From the NCBI GenBank assembly GCA_002506365.1, contig DAXK01000045.1, positions 1 to 64,000 on the forward strand: a stretch of DNA of 64,000 bases, written 5' to 3'. Both the position numbers and the translations under genes were made by a program. This document shows, piece after piece, positions 25,476-35,151 of this stretch (position 1 is its first letter; each line of letters opens with the position of its first letter). The notes below the pieces were generated by a model that saw nothing but the letters and a program-made list of their open reading frames with translations, was not told where the DNA came from and searched no databases. This DNA comes from an archaeon UBA583 (GTDB taxonomy: Archaea > Nanobdellota > Nanobdellia > Woesearchaeales > UBA583).

Positions 25476-26315
25476 TTAATTATTTTTAGAAATACTCTCT
25501 AAATAAATAACCAAACTATTTAATAATTTTAAAAAATTATCAATTCTAATCGTATAGATATCATCCCTATTCTTTTTACTCTCAGCCATTATAACATTTT
25601 TATACTCTTGAATTTGTTCAAAATTACTATCAGTTAATAATTTTCTTAAATCATTTAAATGGATTTCAATACCATATATATTTAAATATTTTTTATTTAA
25701 AATTTCCTCAATAACTGCTTTAAATTCTTCATCAGTATAACCTTTTTCAAACTTCTCAAGATAATTATACTTATTAGTTAAATAATCTGACAAATCTCTA
25801 TGTTGTTTTAAAATAAATGGATTTTCTTTTTTTTTATCTAACTCCATAGATTTTTTCCCAATTAAAATATTCATAAGAGTTAAAATTATCTTTAACTTTT
25901 TTAATGGTTCTTTTTTTAAATTTTTAATATGGTCTTCATTTACTTGAAACCTTATAGCAACTTTATCAAATTCATTTAAATCAATCATATCATCTAATAA
26001 CTTTTTAATAATACTAAACTCACTTCTCCCTTTTCCAATAGGATTTTGATATCTATTAACATAATAATTTAAAATTTCTTGACAAATATTTTCATTAACT
26101 AAAAATATACTTTTAAAAAAATCGTAATCTAACTTATTTTTCTTTTTTCTTTTATGTAAAATATTTCTATACTCATCAGAACTTAAACTTAAATTTAAAT
26201 TATATAACACTAAATCAATATTTTTATAATTATTAATTGACACTTTTTCAAATTCATCAAATTTTTTAATAAAATTACTCTCAGCATCTCCAAATAAATT
26301 AAACTTTTTAAACAT
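25476..26315 (-). CDS. hypothetical helical protein, 279 residues
   Basis: A soluble protein rich in K, N, I and L, apparently all helical, with no signal peptide, membrane segment or known motif. Its own promoter region carries attataaat about 27 bases upstream of the ATG. It lies between the ATPase cluster and a lipoprotein gene, neither of which suggests a role. Confidence 0.7.
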   Translation of the reverse strand: MFKKFNLFGDAESNFIKKFDEFEKVSINNYKNIDLVLYNLNLSLSSDEYRNILHKRKKKNKLDYDFFKSIFLVNENICQEILNYYVNRYQNPIGKGRSEFSIIKKLLDDMIDLNEFDKVAIRFQVNEDHIKNLKKEPLKKLKIILTLMNILIGKKSMELDKKKENPFILKQHRDLSDYLTNKYNYLEKFEKGYTDEEFKAVIEEILNKKYLNIYGIEIHLNDLRKLLTDSNFEQIQEYKNVIMAESKKNRDDIYTIRIDNFLKLLNSLVIYLESISKNN

Positions 26316-26468
26316 AATAAACTATTAAATTTTAACATTATAAATTTTAAGTTTTACTAACTGTTTACACAAACAAATTAATTATCTAACTAAATACATA
26401 ATTAATATAATTATTAAAGTTTCAAAATTAAACCAATTAAATAAATAGTTTAAAGAATCTAAAAATAT

Positions 26469-26795
26469 ATGAAAAAAAATATACTACTAGGATTATCATT
26501 TATATCTTTACTATCAGTAATACTATTATCAGCATGTTCAAGTGAACCAAATTATCAAAATTTTGAAAAAAGTAAAACAGAATCTTTAACATTTTTAGAA
26601 AATTCAGAACAATTTAGAAATCATCAAGGATTTGACATTTTATTAACAAATGAAGAAATTGTATCATGTGGTAAAAATTGTTTCGAATTTGATTATCAAT
26701 ACTCCGTTTTAGGGGATAAACTTGGTTATGAAAGTAAAATCCAAGTAAAAGATAATGTTGCAAGTTTTATATCTAAGCCAACAGCCTTAAATTAA
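26469..26795 (+). CDS. small lipoprotein
   Basis: 108 residues. The N-terminus is a signal peptide ending in the lipobox LLSAC, with Cys23 as the lipid-anchored residue (followed by SSEPNYQ). The mature part is small and has two cysteines, in VSCGKNCFEF, that could bond. Unknown family. It is convergent with the large LamG gene, and the two stops are directly adjacent. Confidence 0.75.
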   Translation: MKKNILLGLSFISLLSVILLSACSSEPNYQNFEKSKTESLTFLENSEQFRNHQGFDILLTNEEIVSCGKNCFEFDYQYSVLGDKLGYESKIQVKDNVASFISKPTALN

Positions 26796-29258
26796 TTAAA
26801 CAATTAAAATTAAACCAACTAAAATTAATGAAACTAAACCAAACCAAAAATTACTAGCCTCATCTAAAAAATCATCAAATAATACAATTGCTTTTGACCC
26901 ACCAGCACCTTCAACCTTTTGAGGATCAAGCCCAGTAATAAAAACATCTAAAAATTCATAATCTCCAACACCAGAAATATTATAATTAATTGTAATTGAA
27001 TTCTCATCAGTAAAACCTGCTCCAAAATTTAAACTAACATTTTTAACATTAGTTGGAATAATTGCCCATTGATATAACTCTCCATTCAAATTCCCTAAAA
27101 TTGGATTAGAAGACTCATCAGTATTATACCAACCTGAAGTTGATTTCACAATAGAACCATTAAGAACAAAATTAGAAGGAATTAAATCATAAATTGTAAC
27201 AACTGAAGATTTAGGAGTAGATAAACTCCCCTTATTCACAACAACAATATTTACATTATACTTATCCTCTCCAATACTTTTAATAGACTTATTAATATCT
27301 AACCAATACCCTGTAATTAAATTCACACCCCTAACATAAGTTGAAGATAAAGATTCACTACTTTTTGACTTTTGTAACTGAGTTCCATCATCTAATAAAG
27401 TAAAATCCACATCAAACCAAACCATTGGATTCTCAAAACCTGAAAAATTAAAATTCCAATTATTAGAAACCCATGGAGTTGTTAAATCAACAACTGAACT
27501 TAAACTATAATCTTGAACTAAATTAGAATTTGAAATAGAATCATTCTCAATTGTATTAGGATCACTATAAACTCCGCTAACATTTTTTTGAGAAACCCAA
27601 ATTGTAGCCTTATTTAATTCATAAGATAAAGGAGAAGAAGTAAAAAAACTAGAATTAACATTCCAAGTTACATTAGAATTAGTAAAATCAGAATTACTAA
27701 ATCCAACAATTTCCTTTTCCAAACTAATATTAGCATTTGAAATCCCAAAAATATTTTCAACATTAATTCCAGAAAAACTATCTTTTAAAACAAAACTCAA
27801 ACTTGAATTAGAAATATTAAAAATTCCAGAAAACCCTGAACCTGTAGGAAATAAAACATCGTAATTAATCTCAAAATTATCTGATACATTAAAACAATTC
27901 CCATTATTAATATCCCAATCAAAACTATACTCATCTGGTGCAAAAGTTGTAAACCCTGCCCCACTCCCAACAACTGAACCTGAATCAAATTTTACTTTAT
28001 CACCAACATCTCCTGATAAACTAAAACTTCCATAATCTACAGAAACATTATACAAACACCCATCCTGACCTAAATTATTTTCAAAAACATTTGAAATTTT
28101 ATCATTAATATTAATAGAAGTCCCACTCATAACTCTACTATTTGAAGTTGAAGTATTAAATAAAATTGGAAACTTCTTAACAGGATAAATCTCATAACTA
28201 AACTCAGAACTATCTCCAAAATCTAACTCTGGAACAAACAAAGTTACACTTGAATCTGTTCTATTTGTAACATATCCAGTATTTCCTAAACTATTATGTG
28301 GGGTTGAAATAAATTTAGAAGAATTAATAATTACCTCAACATCATAAACTGGTTCACTAGCATGAACATTAGAAATTGTAATTTTTCCTAAATAATCATT
28401 TTCATTTTTTGAATAAATTCTTCTAATTTCCTCTAAACTTAAAGATTTATTATAAATTCTAACTTCATCAATTAACCCATCAAACTCATAATTTTCATCA
28501 TCATCTTTATAACCTCCTATAAATAAATTATATGGTTTTGGAGTATAACTAATATCTCCACTAGTCACATAAGAATCAATCATTTCTCCATCAACATAAA
28601 ACTTAACAATTGAACCATCATAAGTTCCAACAATATGATACCATTGCCCTGTATTTAAAGTATTAGTGCTAGGTTGAGCCCAAGTATTTCCTGGCATTGT
28701 ATCTGTCTTTAAATACATACCAATATAATTTGAACCTCCAACATTACCAAGTGAAAATCCTGACTCACTCCCTCCAGTATCCCAAACCAAACTAACTGCT
28801 CCAGCCCACGCAACAAAATTATTAATATTTATCCAAGCAGATACAGTAATATCTTGTTTAATCTCCAGCCCAGTTGAATTTAAAACTTCCAAATAATCAG
28901 TTACACCATCAAACACATAACAGCCTGAATTTTCATAACACCCCAAACTATTCCAAATAATACCTGTAGATTCATTAAACACATAATTATTAGAAGAATA
29001 ATCATCTTTATTAGAAATATTATTATAATTAAAAGGAAAATACAAAACTAAATTTTCACTATTATAACTATCTGCAAAATTAGAATGTGAAGTTTTAGCA
29101 TTAGAATAATAATCAAAATAATTAGAACTAGAAACCTTCTCATCAAAATCAACTCTAATTGTCTCAGTTGTCGCAGAAAATCCAAAATAAATAAAATTTA
29201 AACTAAAAAATAAAATAAAAATTAAACTTTTAATTTTTTTATTTTTATTTTTTATCAT
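26796..29258 (-). CDS. large secreted LamG-domain surface protein with C-terminal anchor
   Basis: 820 residues. Signal peptide at the start (LIFILFFSLNFIYFGFSA), a LamG/concanavalin-like domain at about 60-285 (YVFDGVTDYLEVLNSTGLEI through FDGLIDEVRIYNKSLSLEEI), then a long beta-rich region with several Ser/Asn-rich immunoglobulin-like segments, and a final membrane helix (FWFGLVSLILVGLILIV) with almost no cytoplasmic tail. Many N-x-S/T sites suggest glycosylation. It follows a membrane-protein gene by 34 bases and has a GGTGGG ribosome site, so the two form an operon. Likely an adhesin or cell-envelope protein. Confidence 0.85.
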   Translation of the reverse strand: MIKNKNKKIKSLIFILFFSLNFIYFGFSATTETIRVDFDEKVSSSNYFDYYSNAKTSHSNFADSYNSENLVLYFPFNYNNISNKDDYSSNNYVFNESTGIIWNSLGCYENSGCYVFDGVTDYLEVLNSTGLEIKQDITVSAWININNFVAWAGAVSLVWDTGGSESGFSLGNVGGSNYIGMYLKTDTMPGNTWAQPSTNTLNTGQWYHIVGTYDGSIVKFYVDGEMIDSYVTSGDISYTPKPYNLFIGGYKDDDENYEFDGLIDEVRIYNKSLSLEEIRRIYSKNENDYLGKITISNVHASEPVYDVEVIINSSKFISTPHNSLGNTGYVTNRTDSSVTLFVPELDFGDSSEFSYEIYPVKKFPILFNTSTSNSRVMSGTSININDKISNVFENNLGQDGCLYNVSVDYGSFSLSGDVGDKVKFDSGSVVGSGAGFTTFAPDEYSFDWDINNGNCFNVSDNFEINYDVLFPTGSGFSGIFNISNSSLSFVLKDSFSGINVENIFGISNANISLEKEIVGFSNSDFTNSNVTWNVNSSFFTSSPLSYELNKATIWVSQKNVSGVYSDPNTIENDSISNSNLVQDYSLSSVVDLTTPWVSNNWNFNFSGFENPMVWFDVDFTLLDDGTQLQKSKSSESLSSTYVRGVNLITGYWLDINKSIKSIGEDKYNVNIVVVNKGSLSTPKSSVVTIYDLIPSNFVLNGSIVKSTSGWYNTDESSNPILGNLNGELYQWAIIPTNVKNVSLNFGAGFTDENSITINYNISGVGDYEFLDVFITGLDPQKVEGAGGSKAIVLFDDFLDEASNFWFGLVSLILVGLILIV

Positions 29259-29292
29259 TTTAATAAATATCCCACCTTTAAACTATATAAAC

Positions 29293-29745
29293 TTAATCCC
29301 AAATTTTACCAAATCCAATATCAAACTTAGCAAAACTAAACTCAATAACATTATACACATAAATTAATCCAAACAAAACAAAAACTTTAGGATTTTCAAA
29401 CAATAAATATCCAAAATAAAAAATTAATATTGTAAAAAAATTATAAAATAACATTCTATGTTGCTTCCAACACCTAGTATTAAACCAAACTAAAAATAAA
29501 AAATAAATAACAAAACATAAATTAACTCCTAAAACAAAAATCCCAAAATTTACTTGTTTATATATTTCATAACTTAAAATTAAACTACTACTAAAAATCA
29601 TAATAATTAAAACGTATAATAAACTCTTAAACCTATAATACATTTTATTATGTGAATCTTTTCTTTTTTTAGAAATTTTAAACCCAACACCTAAACTCAA
29701 TATATACAACACAAAAATTAAAAACAATGTAATATTAAAACTCAT
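29293..29745 (-). CDS. four-helix membrane protein
   Basis: 150 residues with about four membrane helices (near 2-22, 35-57, 68-90 and 108-130). A basic loop KISKKRKDSHNKMYYRFK follows the first helix. No family recognised. First gene of a two-gene unit with the LamG surface protein; it may help place or export that protein, but this is only suggested by adjacency. Confidence 0.72.
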   Translation of the reverse strand: MSFNITLFLIFVLYILSLGVGFKISKKRKDSHNKMYYRFKSLLYVLIIMIFSSSLILSYEIYKQVNFGIFVLGVNLCFVIYFLFLVWFNTRCWKQHRMLFYNFFTILIFYFGYLLFENPKVFVLFGLIYVYNVIEFSFAKFDIGFGKIWD

Positions 29746-29850
29746 AATTTAAAATACCAATTTTACAATATAAATAATTATTATAACTATTAAATAATAC
29801 CTAAATAAAAAATCACAATTCAAATTTAACTTTTAAATAAAAACAAATTA

Positions 29851-29858
29851 TTATAAAT
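29851..29858 (+). promoter_or_regulatory. TATA box of the first QALPLN pilin
   Basis: TTATAAAT centred about 25 bases before the ATG at 29880. The second copy at 30337 has CTTTAAAAA at the same distance. Confidence 0.6.
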
Positions 29859-29879
29859 AACCAAATTCAAATCTAAACT

Positions 29880-30212
29880 ATGAATTTAATTAAAAATTTA
29901 AAAAAGAGAGGTCAAGCTTTACCATTAAATACAATTGTAATCGCAATTTTAGTAATAATTGTATTATTAGTAATTATTGTATTTTTCACAACAGAAGTAG
30001 GTAAAACTGGTGATCAATTATCTGAAAACTCAGCATCTAGTTGTTCAATTTCAAATCCAGCACTAGCAACACTAGGTTACACAGGATTTATCTCAAAAGA
30101 TAAATTTGATCAAACTCCTGGAGATTATAAAAAAGCTGTTGGAGTTTCAGACTGTTATGTAAGTAAAACTCAAACTGATACTTGGACTGCTTCAGCTCCA
30201 ACTACAAATTAA
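29880..30212 (+). CDS. class III signal peptide pilin-like protein, copy 1
   Basis: 110 residues. Leader MNLIKNLKKRG, then QALPLNTIVIAILVIIVLLV, the hydrophobic core of small archaeal pilins, then FFTTEVGKTGDQLSENSASS. The head is short with two cysteines (SSCSISNP and VSDCYVSK). Nearly identical to the next gene through residue 60, so the pair comes from a recent tandem duplication. By analogy with other archaeal pilins this could be a major fibre subunit. A 9-base hairpin follows (AATTAATTA/AAAC/TAATTAATT). Confidence 0.85.
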   Translation: MNLIKNLKKRGQALPLNTIVIAILVIIVLLVIIVFFTTEVGKTGDQLSENSASSCSISNPALATLGYTGFISKDKFDQTPGDYKKAVGVSDCYVSKTQTDTWTASAPTTN

Positions 30213-30336
30213 TTAATTAAAACTAATTAATTTTTTATAATTAAAACTAATTTTTCACACTATCAAATTTTAAACTTATTTTTTACTTCTAAAACTAAAA
30301 CTTAAACTTTAAAAACTAAAATAAATAAATCTCAAT

Positions 30337-30642
30337 ATGAAATTACTAACAAATTTTAGAAAAAACGCTCAAGCATTACCATTAAACACAATTGTAATTG
30401 CTATTTTAGTAATCATTGTATTATTAGTAATCATTGTATTCTTTACAACAGAAGTAGGAAAAACTGGAGAACAACTTTCAGAAAACTCAGCATCAAGTTG
30501 CTCACTATCAAATCCAGCACTAGCAACATTATATGACTCAATTCAACCTGTAGCTGAAGGTCAAACATGTGAAGATGCTGGTTGGGTCGACCACAAACTA
30601 GCTGGAATTGTTCCTGATTGTTGTGTAAAAAAACAAAATTAA
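30337..30642 (+). CDS. class III signal peptide pilin-like protein, copy 2
   Basis: 101 residues, paralogue of the previous gene: leader MKLLTNFRKNA, core QALPLNTIVIAILVIIVLLV and FFTTEVGKTGEQLSENSASS. The head then diverges (DAGWVDHKLAGIVPDCCVKK) and carries four cysteines in total. Differences in the shared part are mostly silent, so the N-terminal half is under selection while the exposed end changes. Own promoter. Confidence 0.85.
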   Translation: MKLLTNFRKNAQALPLNTIVIAILVIIVLLVIIVFFTTEVGKTGEQLSENSASSCSLSNPALATLYDSIQPVAEGQTCEDAGWVDHKLAGIVPDCCVKKQN

Positions 30643-30705
30643 ATAATTAAAATAATAATTAAATTATTTTTTTTAATAAAAAATAAAATTAAATAAAAAC
30701 TAATT

Positions 30706-31353
30706 CTAATGTAAAATAATTTTAGGTTTATTCATATCCTCAATAATTTGAGCACTTCTCTCATCTGGTGAAACAACTTCAGACTTATAATCTCCACATG
30801 GTTTTAATTCATTTTTAGAAGGTAAATAATCTGTTGAAATTTTTTCCAATATATACTCTTGAGCCATCATAAAATCAGAACTATCATACCTTGGTTCATT
30901 ATTAATTAAAAATTGCTCCAACTGACCACAACTTTCTAAAAAAGGTTTAAAATTAGAATTTAATTTTAAATTTAATAATTCCAAACTATTAGCATAAATA
31001 ATTGCTTGACTTGAAAATCCATAAGACTTCAAATCTTGATACATAACCAAAGATCCATCATTTTGTAATTGATTATAATAATTAATATCTAATAAAAAAT
31101 CCAAACTATCATGTAAAAAATCAGAAATATCTTCATCTTCAACATTTTTAACTAAAGTATAAACCTTTTTATTTAATTCAAAAAAAGTATACATTGGTTC
31201 AACCCCTCCCAAAGAAGATTTATAATTTTGTAAACTAATCTGAGCGTTAGAACCTAATTCTTTTTGAAAAACTTTCTCAACCTCACTAAAAATAGAATCA
31301 ACTTCTAAAGTATCTAAAATTTCTGGATATTCATTTTCATTATCACTTACCAT
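30706..31353 (-). CDS. hypothetical acidic protein, 215 residues
   Basis: Soluble, acidic protein without signal peptide or membrane segment. Mostly helical by appearance, ending in a segment EVVSPDERSAQIIEDMNKPK. No family recognised. It has its own TATA-like box (TTTTTAAAT about 29 bases upstream) and sits beside fen on the same strand. Confidence 0.7.
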   Translation of the reverse strand: MVSDNENEYPEILDTLEVDSIFSEVEKVFQKELGSNAQISLQNYKSSLGGVEPMYTFFELNKKVYTLVKNVEDEDISDFLHDSLDFLLDINYYNQLQNDGSLVMYQDLKSYGFSSQAIIYANSLELLNLKLNSNFKPFLESCGQLEQFLINNEPRYDSSDFMMAQEYILEKISTDYLPSKNELKPCGDYKSEVVSPDERSAQIIEDMNKPKIILH

Positions 31354-31411
31354 TATAACTACTTATAAATTACATCATTTAAAAAGTTTTTGAAAATAAA
31401 ATAAAAATAAT

Positions 31412-32422
31412 TTAGAAAAACGCATCTAGCGTTTTAACATTCTTAATCCCATTCAAACTTCTATCAATCATCATAAGTTCAAAATCGTGTGCTTGTAAAA
31501 TTTCTCGAATACTATCCTTATTAATAGTTTTAAACTCAACTTCAACATTCTCCGTTTTCATTTGTTTAAAAACATTAAAAACCTCAACCCAAGTATGTGA
31601 AAATGTATCATGCCATTTTAAATTTGTAAAAATTTCATCCCACCTATCCTTATACTCTCGAACTAACTTTAAAGCTTTCTTAGGTCCAATTCCCTTAATT
31701 CCGCCAGGATTAAAATCAGTCCCACACAAAATTGCAACAATAATTAATTCATCTAAACTAATCTGTAACTTATCTAAAACTTTATCTAACTCATAAAACT
31801 CAATTGGCACATCTCTATAAACAGAACTCCCTGGAACCTTTCTTTTATTTGAAACAGACAAATTTCTAATTAAATACTTTGTTCCAAACAATAAACTATC
31901 AAAATCTTGAGAACACGCTGCAAAAACTTTTCCCTCATTACATAATCTTCCTGCTTGAGCTTCTCCCTCTGAAGGTGCTTGAACTACAGGAAACCCAAAA
32001 GCCTCAATTAAAGCAATAGAATCTTTAACCATCTCAGGAGTTAACCTATTTAAAGCTTGAGCATGCTTTTTAGCCTCAACTAAATCATCATTATCAATAG
32101 CTGCTTGATACTTTAACTTTGCATCTTCCTTTTTCTTTTGCCGAATTTCTCTCTCAGCTTCCTTTAACTTAGGCGCCTCACCATCAAAAACAAAAACAGC
32201 TTTAATATTATTTTTCTTAAAATAAACACACCTATTAAATAACCCTTTCAAATGAGAAGTAACATTTCCCTTTGAATCTGTAAGTGATGTTCCATCCGCT
32301 TGTCTAATTGAAGCTAAAAACTGATAAATCATATTAAAACTATCAATAGCAATTTTCTTATTTGAAATTGAACTTAACTCAATTTGCTCATACTCTAAAA
32401 TATCTTTTAACGCAACTCCCAT
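31412..32422 (-). CDS. fen: flap endonuclease 1
   Basis: Structure-specific 5' nuclease that removes flaps in Okazaki fragment maturation and repair. The XPG-N region begins MGVALKDILEYEQIEL with the active-site Asp in KIAIDSFNMIYQFL and VFVFDGEAPKLKEAE. The XPG-I region is VQAPSEGEAQAGRLC and CSQDFDSLLFG. The helix-hairpin-helix follows (CGTDFNPGGIKGIGPKKALK). The C-terminus KTLDAFF is a PIP-box-like motif for binding PCNA. 336 residues is the normal archaeal length, and all catalytic acids seem present. Confidence 0.97.
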   Translation of the reverse strand: MGVALKDILEYEQIELSSISNKKIAIDSFNMIYQFLASIRQADGTSLTDSKGNVTSHLKGLFNRCVYFKKNNIKAVFVFDGEAPKLKEAEREIRQKKKEDAKLKYQAAIDNDDLVEAKKHAQALNRLTPEMVKDSIALIEAFGFPVVQAPSEGEAQAGRLCNEGKVFAACSQDFDSLLFGTKYLIRNLSVSNKRKVPGSSVYRDVPIEFYELDKVLDKLQISLDELIIVAILCGTDFNPGGIKGIGPKKALKLVREYKDRWDEIFTNLKWHDTFSHTWVEVFNVFKQMKTENVEVEFKTINKDSIREILQAHDFELMMIDRSLNGIKNVKTLDAFF

Positions 32423-32487
32423 AAATCTAATAAAAAAATAAGATTTAGAACTTATAAACTTTGTGAAATTTATAAATAAAATCCACT

Positions 32488-32976
32488 CTATTTAATAAAT
32501 TCATTAACACTAACAATAGTTTTAATAGAATTTAAATAAAAAATATAACTAGTAGCAACACCTTGAAACTTAGAAATTTGACTCTTTGTCATATAAACTT
32601 CAGGTTTATCAATTAAATTTATAGTATCCTTATAAGAATTAATAATTGTATTCAAATCCGCAATCACAAGACTTGAATGATCCTCTAAACCATTATATCT
32701 TAAATTCATTGAATCTATTGCGCAAATAGTTAATTCACGAATACTATCATTCTCAATACTTGAAACATTATCTAACACTCTCTGATAATTTTCAGATAAC
32801 TCCATAGCATTATCAAAATAAAAATCACTCATATTCCTTGAAAGTTCCTTTAAACTTTTAATAATATTATACTCATTCCCACTTGTATTTTTTAACTGAG
32901 CTGAATAATTTCCAAACAAATTCAATATATTCTCAAGCCCATTCACATTTTGTGTATAGGTATCCATCACTAACAT
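32488..32976 (-). CDS. hypothetical helical protein, 162 residues
   Basis: Soluble, probably all-helical (KSLKELSRNMSDFYFDNAME, DLNTIINSYKDTINLIDKPE). No known motif. An ATG three codons downstream (32967) is an alternative start. It precedes fen on the same strand, but a TATA-like tttataag lies before fen, so the genes seem to be separate units. Confidence 0.68.
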   Translation of the reverse strand: MLVMDTYTQNVNGLENILNLFGNYSAQLKNTSGNEYNIIKSLKELSRNMSDFYFDNAMELSENYQRVLDNVSSIENDSIRELTICAIDSMNLRYNGLEDHSSLVIADLNTIINSYKDTINLIDKPEVYMTKSQISKFQGVATSYIFYLNSIKTIVSVNEFIK

Positions 32977-33171
32977 ATAGAATTCTAACTACTTAAATTT
33001 AAGGTTTAAAATTCACACTTTTTATTTTCAAAAATAAACTAATTTAACAACTTATTTTCAAATTTTAATCAAATATAAGAAAAATTAATAAATTCAAAAA
33101 GCCAATATGAATACCATACAAGGCAGTTTAAAATTTTAACTTGTGATTTGTTGTCACTCAAAATAAAAAAC

Positions 33172-33179
33172 TTTATAAA
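33172..33179 (+). promoter_or_regulatory. TATA box of the winged-helix gene
   Basis: TTTATAAA centred about 26 bases before the ATG at 33202. Confidence 0.65.
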
Positions 33180-33201
33180 CAACAAATACTAGAATAAATC
33201 T

Positions 33202-33825
33202 ATGGAAGAATTCAAAGAATCTACAAGACGCGCATTTAAACAATGTCGAGGCGACATAGATTCTTTGAAAATTGAAAATCAACTACTAAAAGAAAAATTA
33301 GATTCTCTTAGTTCAACAAATTCTAATTTACAAAATACAATTACAGATTTAAATGCTGAAATGAAAGGAATTAAAATTGCCTTAGACTATATTAAATCTT
33401 TTAACGAGAACTCAAATTCACAACTTCAAAACCAACAAAATACTCAACCTCACCAAACTCCAACCCAAATTCCTCAACAAGTAATTCAACAACAACCAGC
33501 TCAACAAAACTACCAAAGTATTCCTGATGCTCACATCCCGCAACCTCCAGCAGACCCATACGAAGCATTACTAGCATTTAAAGCTAAATCAAATAAAAGA
33601 GAAGTTTTAAAACAAAAATTAGTAAGTATGATTGGAGATAATGGAATGAATTTATCAGAACTAAAATTTATGTTTGTTGACCATCAAAGATTTGTATCAA
33701 AAGCAACTTTTTATAATTACTTAAAAGAATTAGAAGCAAACGGAACAATCACTCAAGAAAGAGTAAACGGTAAAGCTCATGTATTTGTATCACAAATGCT
33801 CACAGATGAATTAAATAGTAGATAA
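33202..33825 (+). CDS. winged-helix DNA-binding protein with coiled coil and Q/P linker
   Basis: 207 residues. Residues about 15-75 form a coiled coil (KIENQLLKEKLDSLSSTNSN), 75-120 a Q/P-rich linker, and 130-205 a winged-helix domain (LVSMIGDNGMNLSELKFMFV, FVSKATFYNYLKELEANGTI, then ITQERVNGKAHVFV as the wing). A dimeric transcription regulator is likely. Its TAA is directly followed by the ATG of the next gene, so the two are co-transcribed and the membrane partner may sense or anchor. Confidence 0.82.
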   Translation: MEEFKESTRRAFKQCRGDIDSLKIENQLLKEKLDSLSSTNSNLQNTITDLNAEMKGIKIALDYIKSFNENSNSQLQNQQNTQPHQTPTQIPQQVIQQQPAQQNYQSIPDAHIPQPPADPYEALLAFKAKSNKREVLKQKLVSMIGDNGMNLSELKFMFVDHQRFVSKATFYNYLKELEANGTITQERVNGKAHVFVSQMLTDELNSR

Positions 33826-34491
33826 ATGAACAAAGAAGACGATTTTAAAACAACTGAAAACAATAATAATCAAACAGAAGATAATAATATTTCTAAAAAT
33901 AATAAATTAGGTATTTTACTTAAATTTGGAGCAATTTCTGCAGTTCCACCATTATTAGGACATTATATAAGAAAAAAAAATGGTGATATTAATAATTGGC
34001 TAGTAGGATTAGGAGTAATCACATCACTTACTGGTTCAATATATCAAAACCAAGAATTATTTCAAACACAAGAAGATTCATACTTAACAAAAATTGAATA
34101 TCCAACCAAAAATTCAGGATTAGAACAATACTTAATATCAAGAAATGAAACAGAACTTGAAATATTTCAAAAAAACAACCCAACAATAACTCAACACAAA
34201 ACACAATCATTTGGAGAATTTTCATACAGCATAGGACACACACTAACAAATTTAATAACTCCAATCCCACTATCAAAACTAGTAAACAAAATTCAAGGTA
34301 ACTCACCAACTAACATTCATGAATTTGTTGGAAACTTTTCATACGATGTAATTAATTCAAATTATTCAGTAAATAAAAAAAGAAAAGGAATTGGTAACTG
34401 TAATTATGTAATAAATGGAGATAAAATAACATTTAATAATTCACCAAAAGAAAAAATAAACTGCAAACAAGCATACAATAAATTAAAATAA
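33826..34491 (+). CDS. membrane protein co-transcribed with the winged-helix regulator
   Basis: 221 residues. A charged, N/E-rich cytoplasmic start (about 1-25), two closely spaced hydrophobic segments (LLKFGAISAVPPLLGHYI and NWLVGLGVITSLTGSIY), then an exposed domain with a cysteine pair near the end (GNCNYVINGDKIT and EKINCKQAY). No family recognised. Starting on the base after the upstream stop, it should be made with the regulator, suggesting a membrane-linked control pair. Confidence 0.72.
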   Translation: MNKEDDFKTTENNNNQTEDNNISKNNKLGILLKFGAISAVPPLLGHYIRKKNGDINNWLVGLGVITSLTGSIYQNQELFQTQEDSYLTKIEYPTKNSGLEQYLISRNETELEIFQKNNPTITQHKTQSFGEFSYSIGHTLTNLITPIPLSKLVNKIQGNSPTNIHEFVGNFSYDVINSNYSVNKKRKGIGNCNYVINGDKITFNNSPKEKINCKQAYNKLK

Positions 34492-34569
34492 TAATTTTCT
34501 ATCTAAACTTAAATAAAAAATAACAAAAATAACAATATAAAAAAATAAATAATTAAACTAATTATTTAT

Positions 34570-35106
34570 CTATTTATTAGAAACTAACTTTAATTGATTC
34601 TCTAACTTTTTATCAGACATATTCGGATCCCAAGCCCCAACCATTGATTTTTCAATTTGTAAAACTGGTTGCCCTAAAATTTGTTTATATTGATTAATTA
34701 AATCAAAAGCCTTCTCACTTGGAACTTGTCTATATGGTCTTTTCATATATTCAAACTTTTCATAATGCTCATCATCATAACTTCCAATAACATCATAATC
34801 AATTAAACCTAATCTAAATTTTTGATTATTTGATTTTTCCCCACAAGTTAACCAACTAGTATTTGTAGGCTTATTCACATAAATATCAGAAATCTCTTTA
34901 ATAATAGGTTTTAACTCTCTAACAACTCTATAAATATTATCTGAATTCTTCCCAAACTCTAATTCATTTGGAATTAAAACAGGAGCTAAAATTTTCCAAT
35001 TTTCAGGTTCCATTACATACTGAGCTAAAAATAAATCAGCAGAATTCTTTTTAACATATTCAATATATCCGCTATGACTACTTCTCTCTAAAAACTCTTC
35101 TAACAT
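34570..35106 (-). CDS. hypothetical protein, 178 residues
   Basis: Soluble protein of unknown family (KKNSADLFLAQYVMEPENWK, RLGLIDYDVIGSYDDEHYEK). The frame opens at 35127, but a TTTATAAA box at 35128-35135 touches that ATG; the ATG at 35106 (MLEEFLERSS) lies at the usual distance and is the likely start. It is on the same strand as the phosphoesterase upstream, and its box makes it separately transcribed. Confidence 0.7.
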   Translation of the reverse strand: MLEEFLERSSHSGYIEYVKKNSADLFLAQYVMEPENWKILAPVLIPNELEFGKNSDNIYRVVRELKPIIKEISDIYVNKPTNTSWLTCGEKSNNQKFRLGLIDYDVIGSYDDEHYEKFEYMKRPYRQVPSEKAFDLINQYKQILGQPVLQIEKSMVGAWDPNMSDKKLENQLKLVSNK

Positions 35107-35127
35107 AATACTCCAAAGTAGTAACAA

Positions 35128-35135
35128 TTTATAAA
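35128..35135 (-). promoter_or_regulatory. TATA box that fixes the start at 35106
   Basis: TTTATAAA centred about 25 bases before the ATG at 35106 on the minus strand. The first in-frame ATG, at 35127, would directly abut the box. Confidence 0.7.
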
Positions 35136-35151
35136 CACATAGTATAAAAAA

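Noticed and set aside
33085..33170. Gap before the winged-helix gene considered as a small RNA
   Set aside because: Slightly less AT-rich but no stable fold beyond a four-base stem and no separate promoter.
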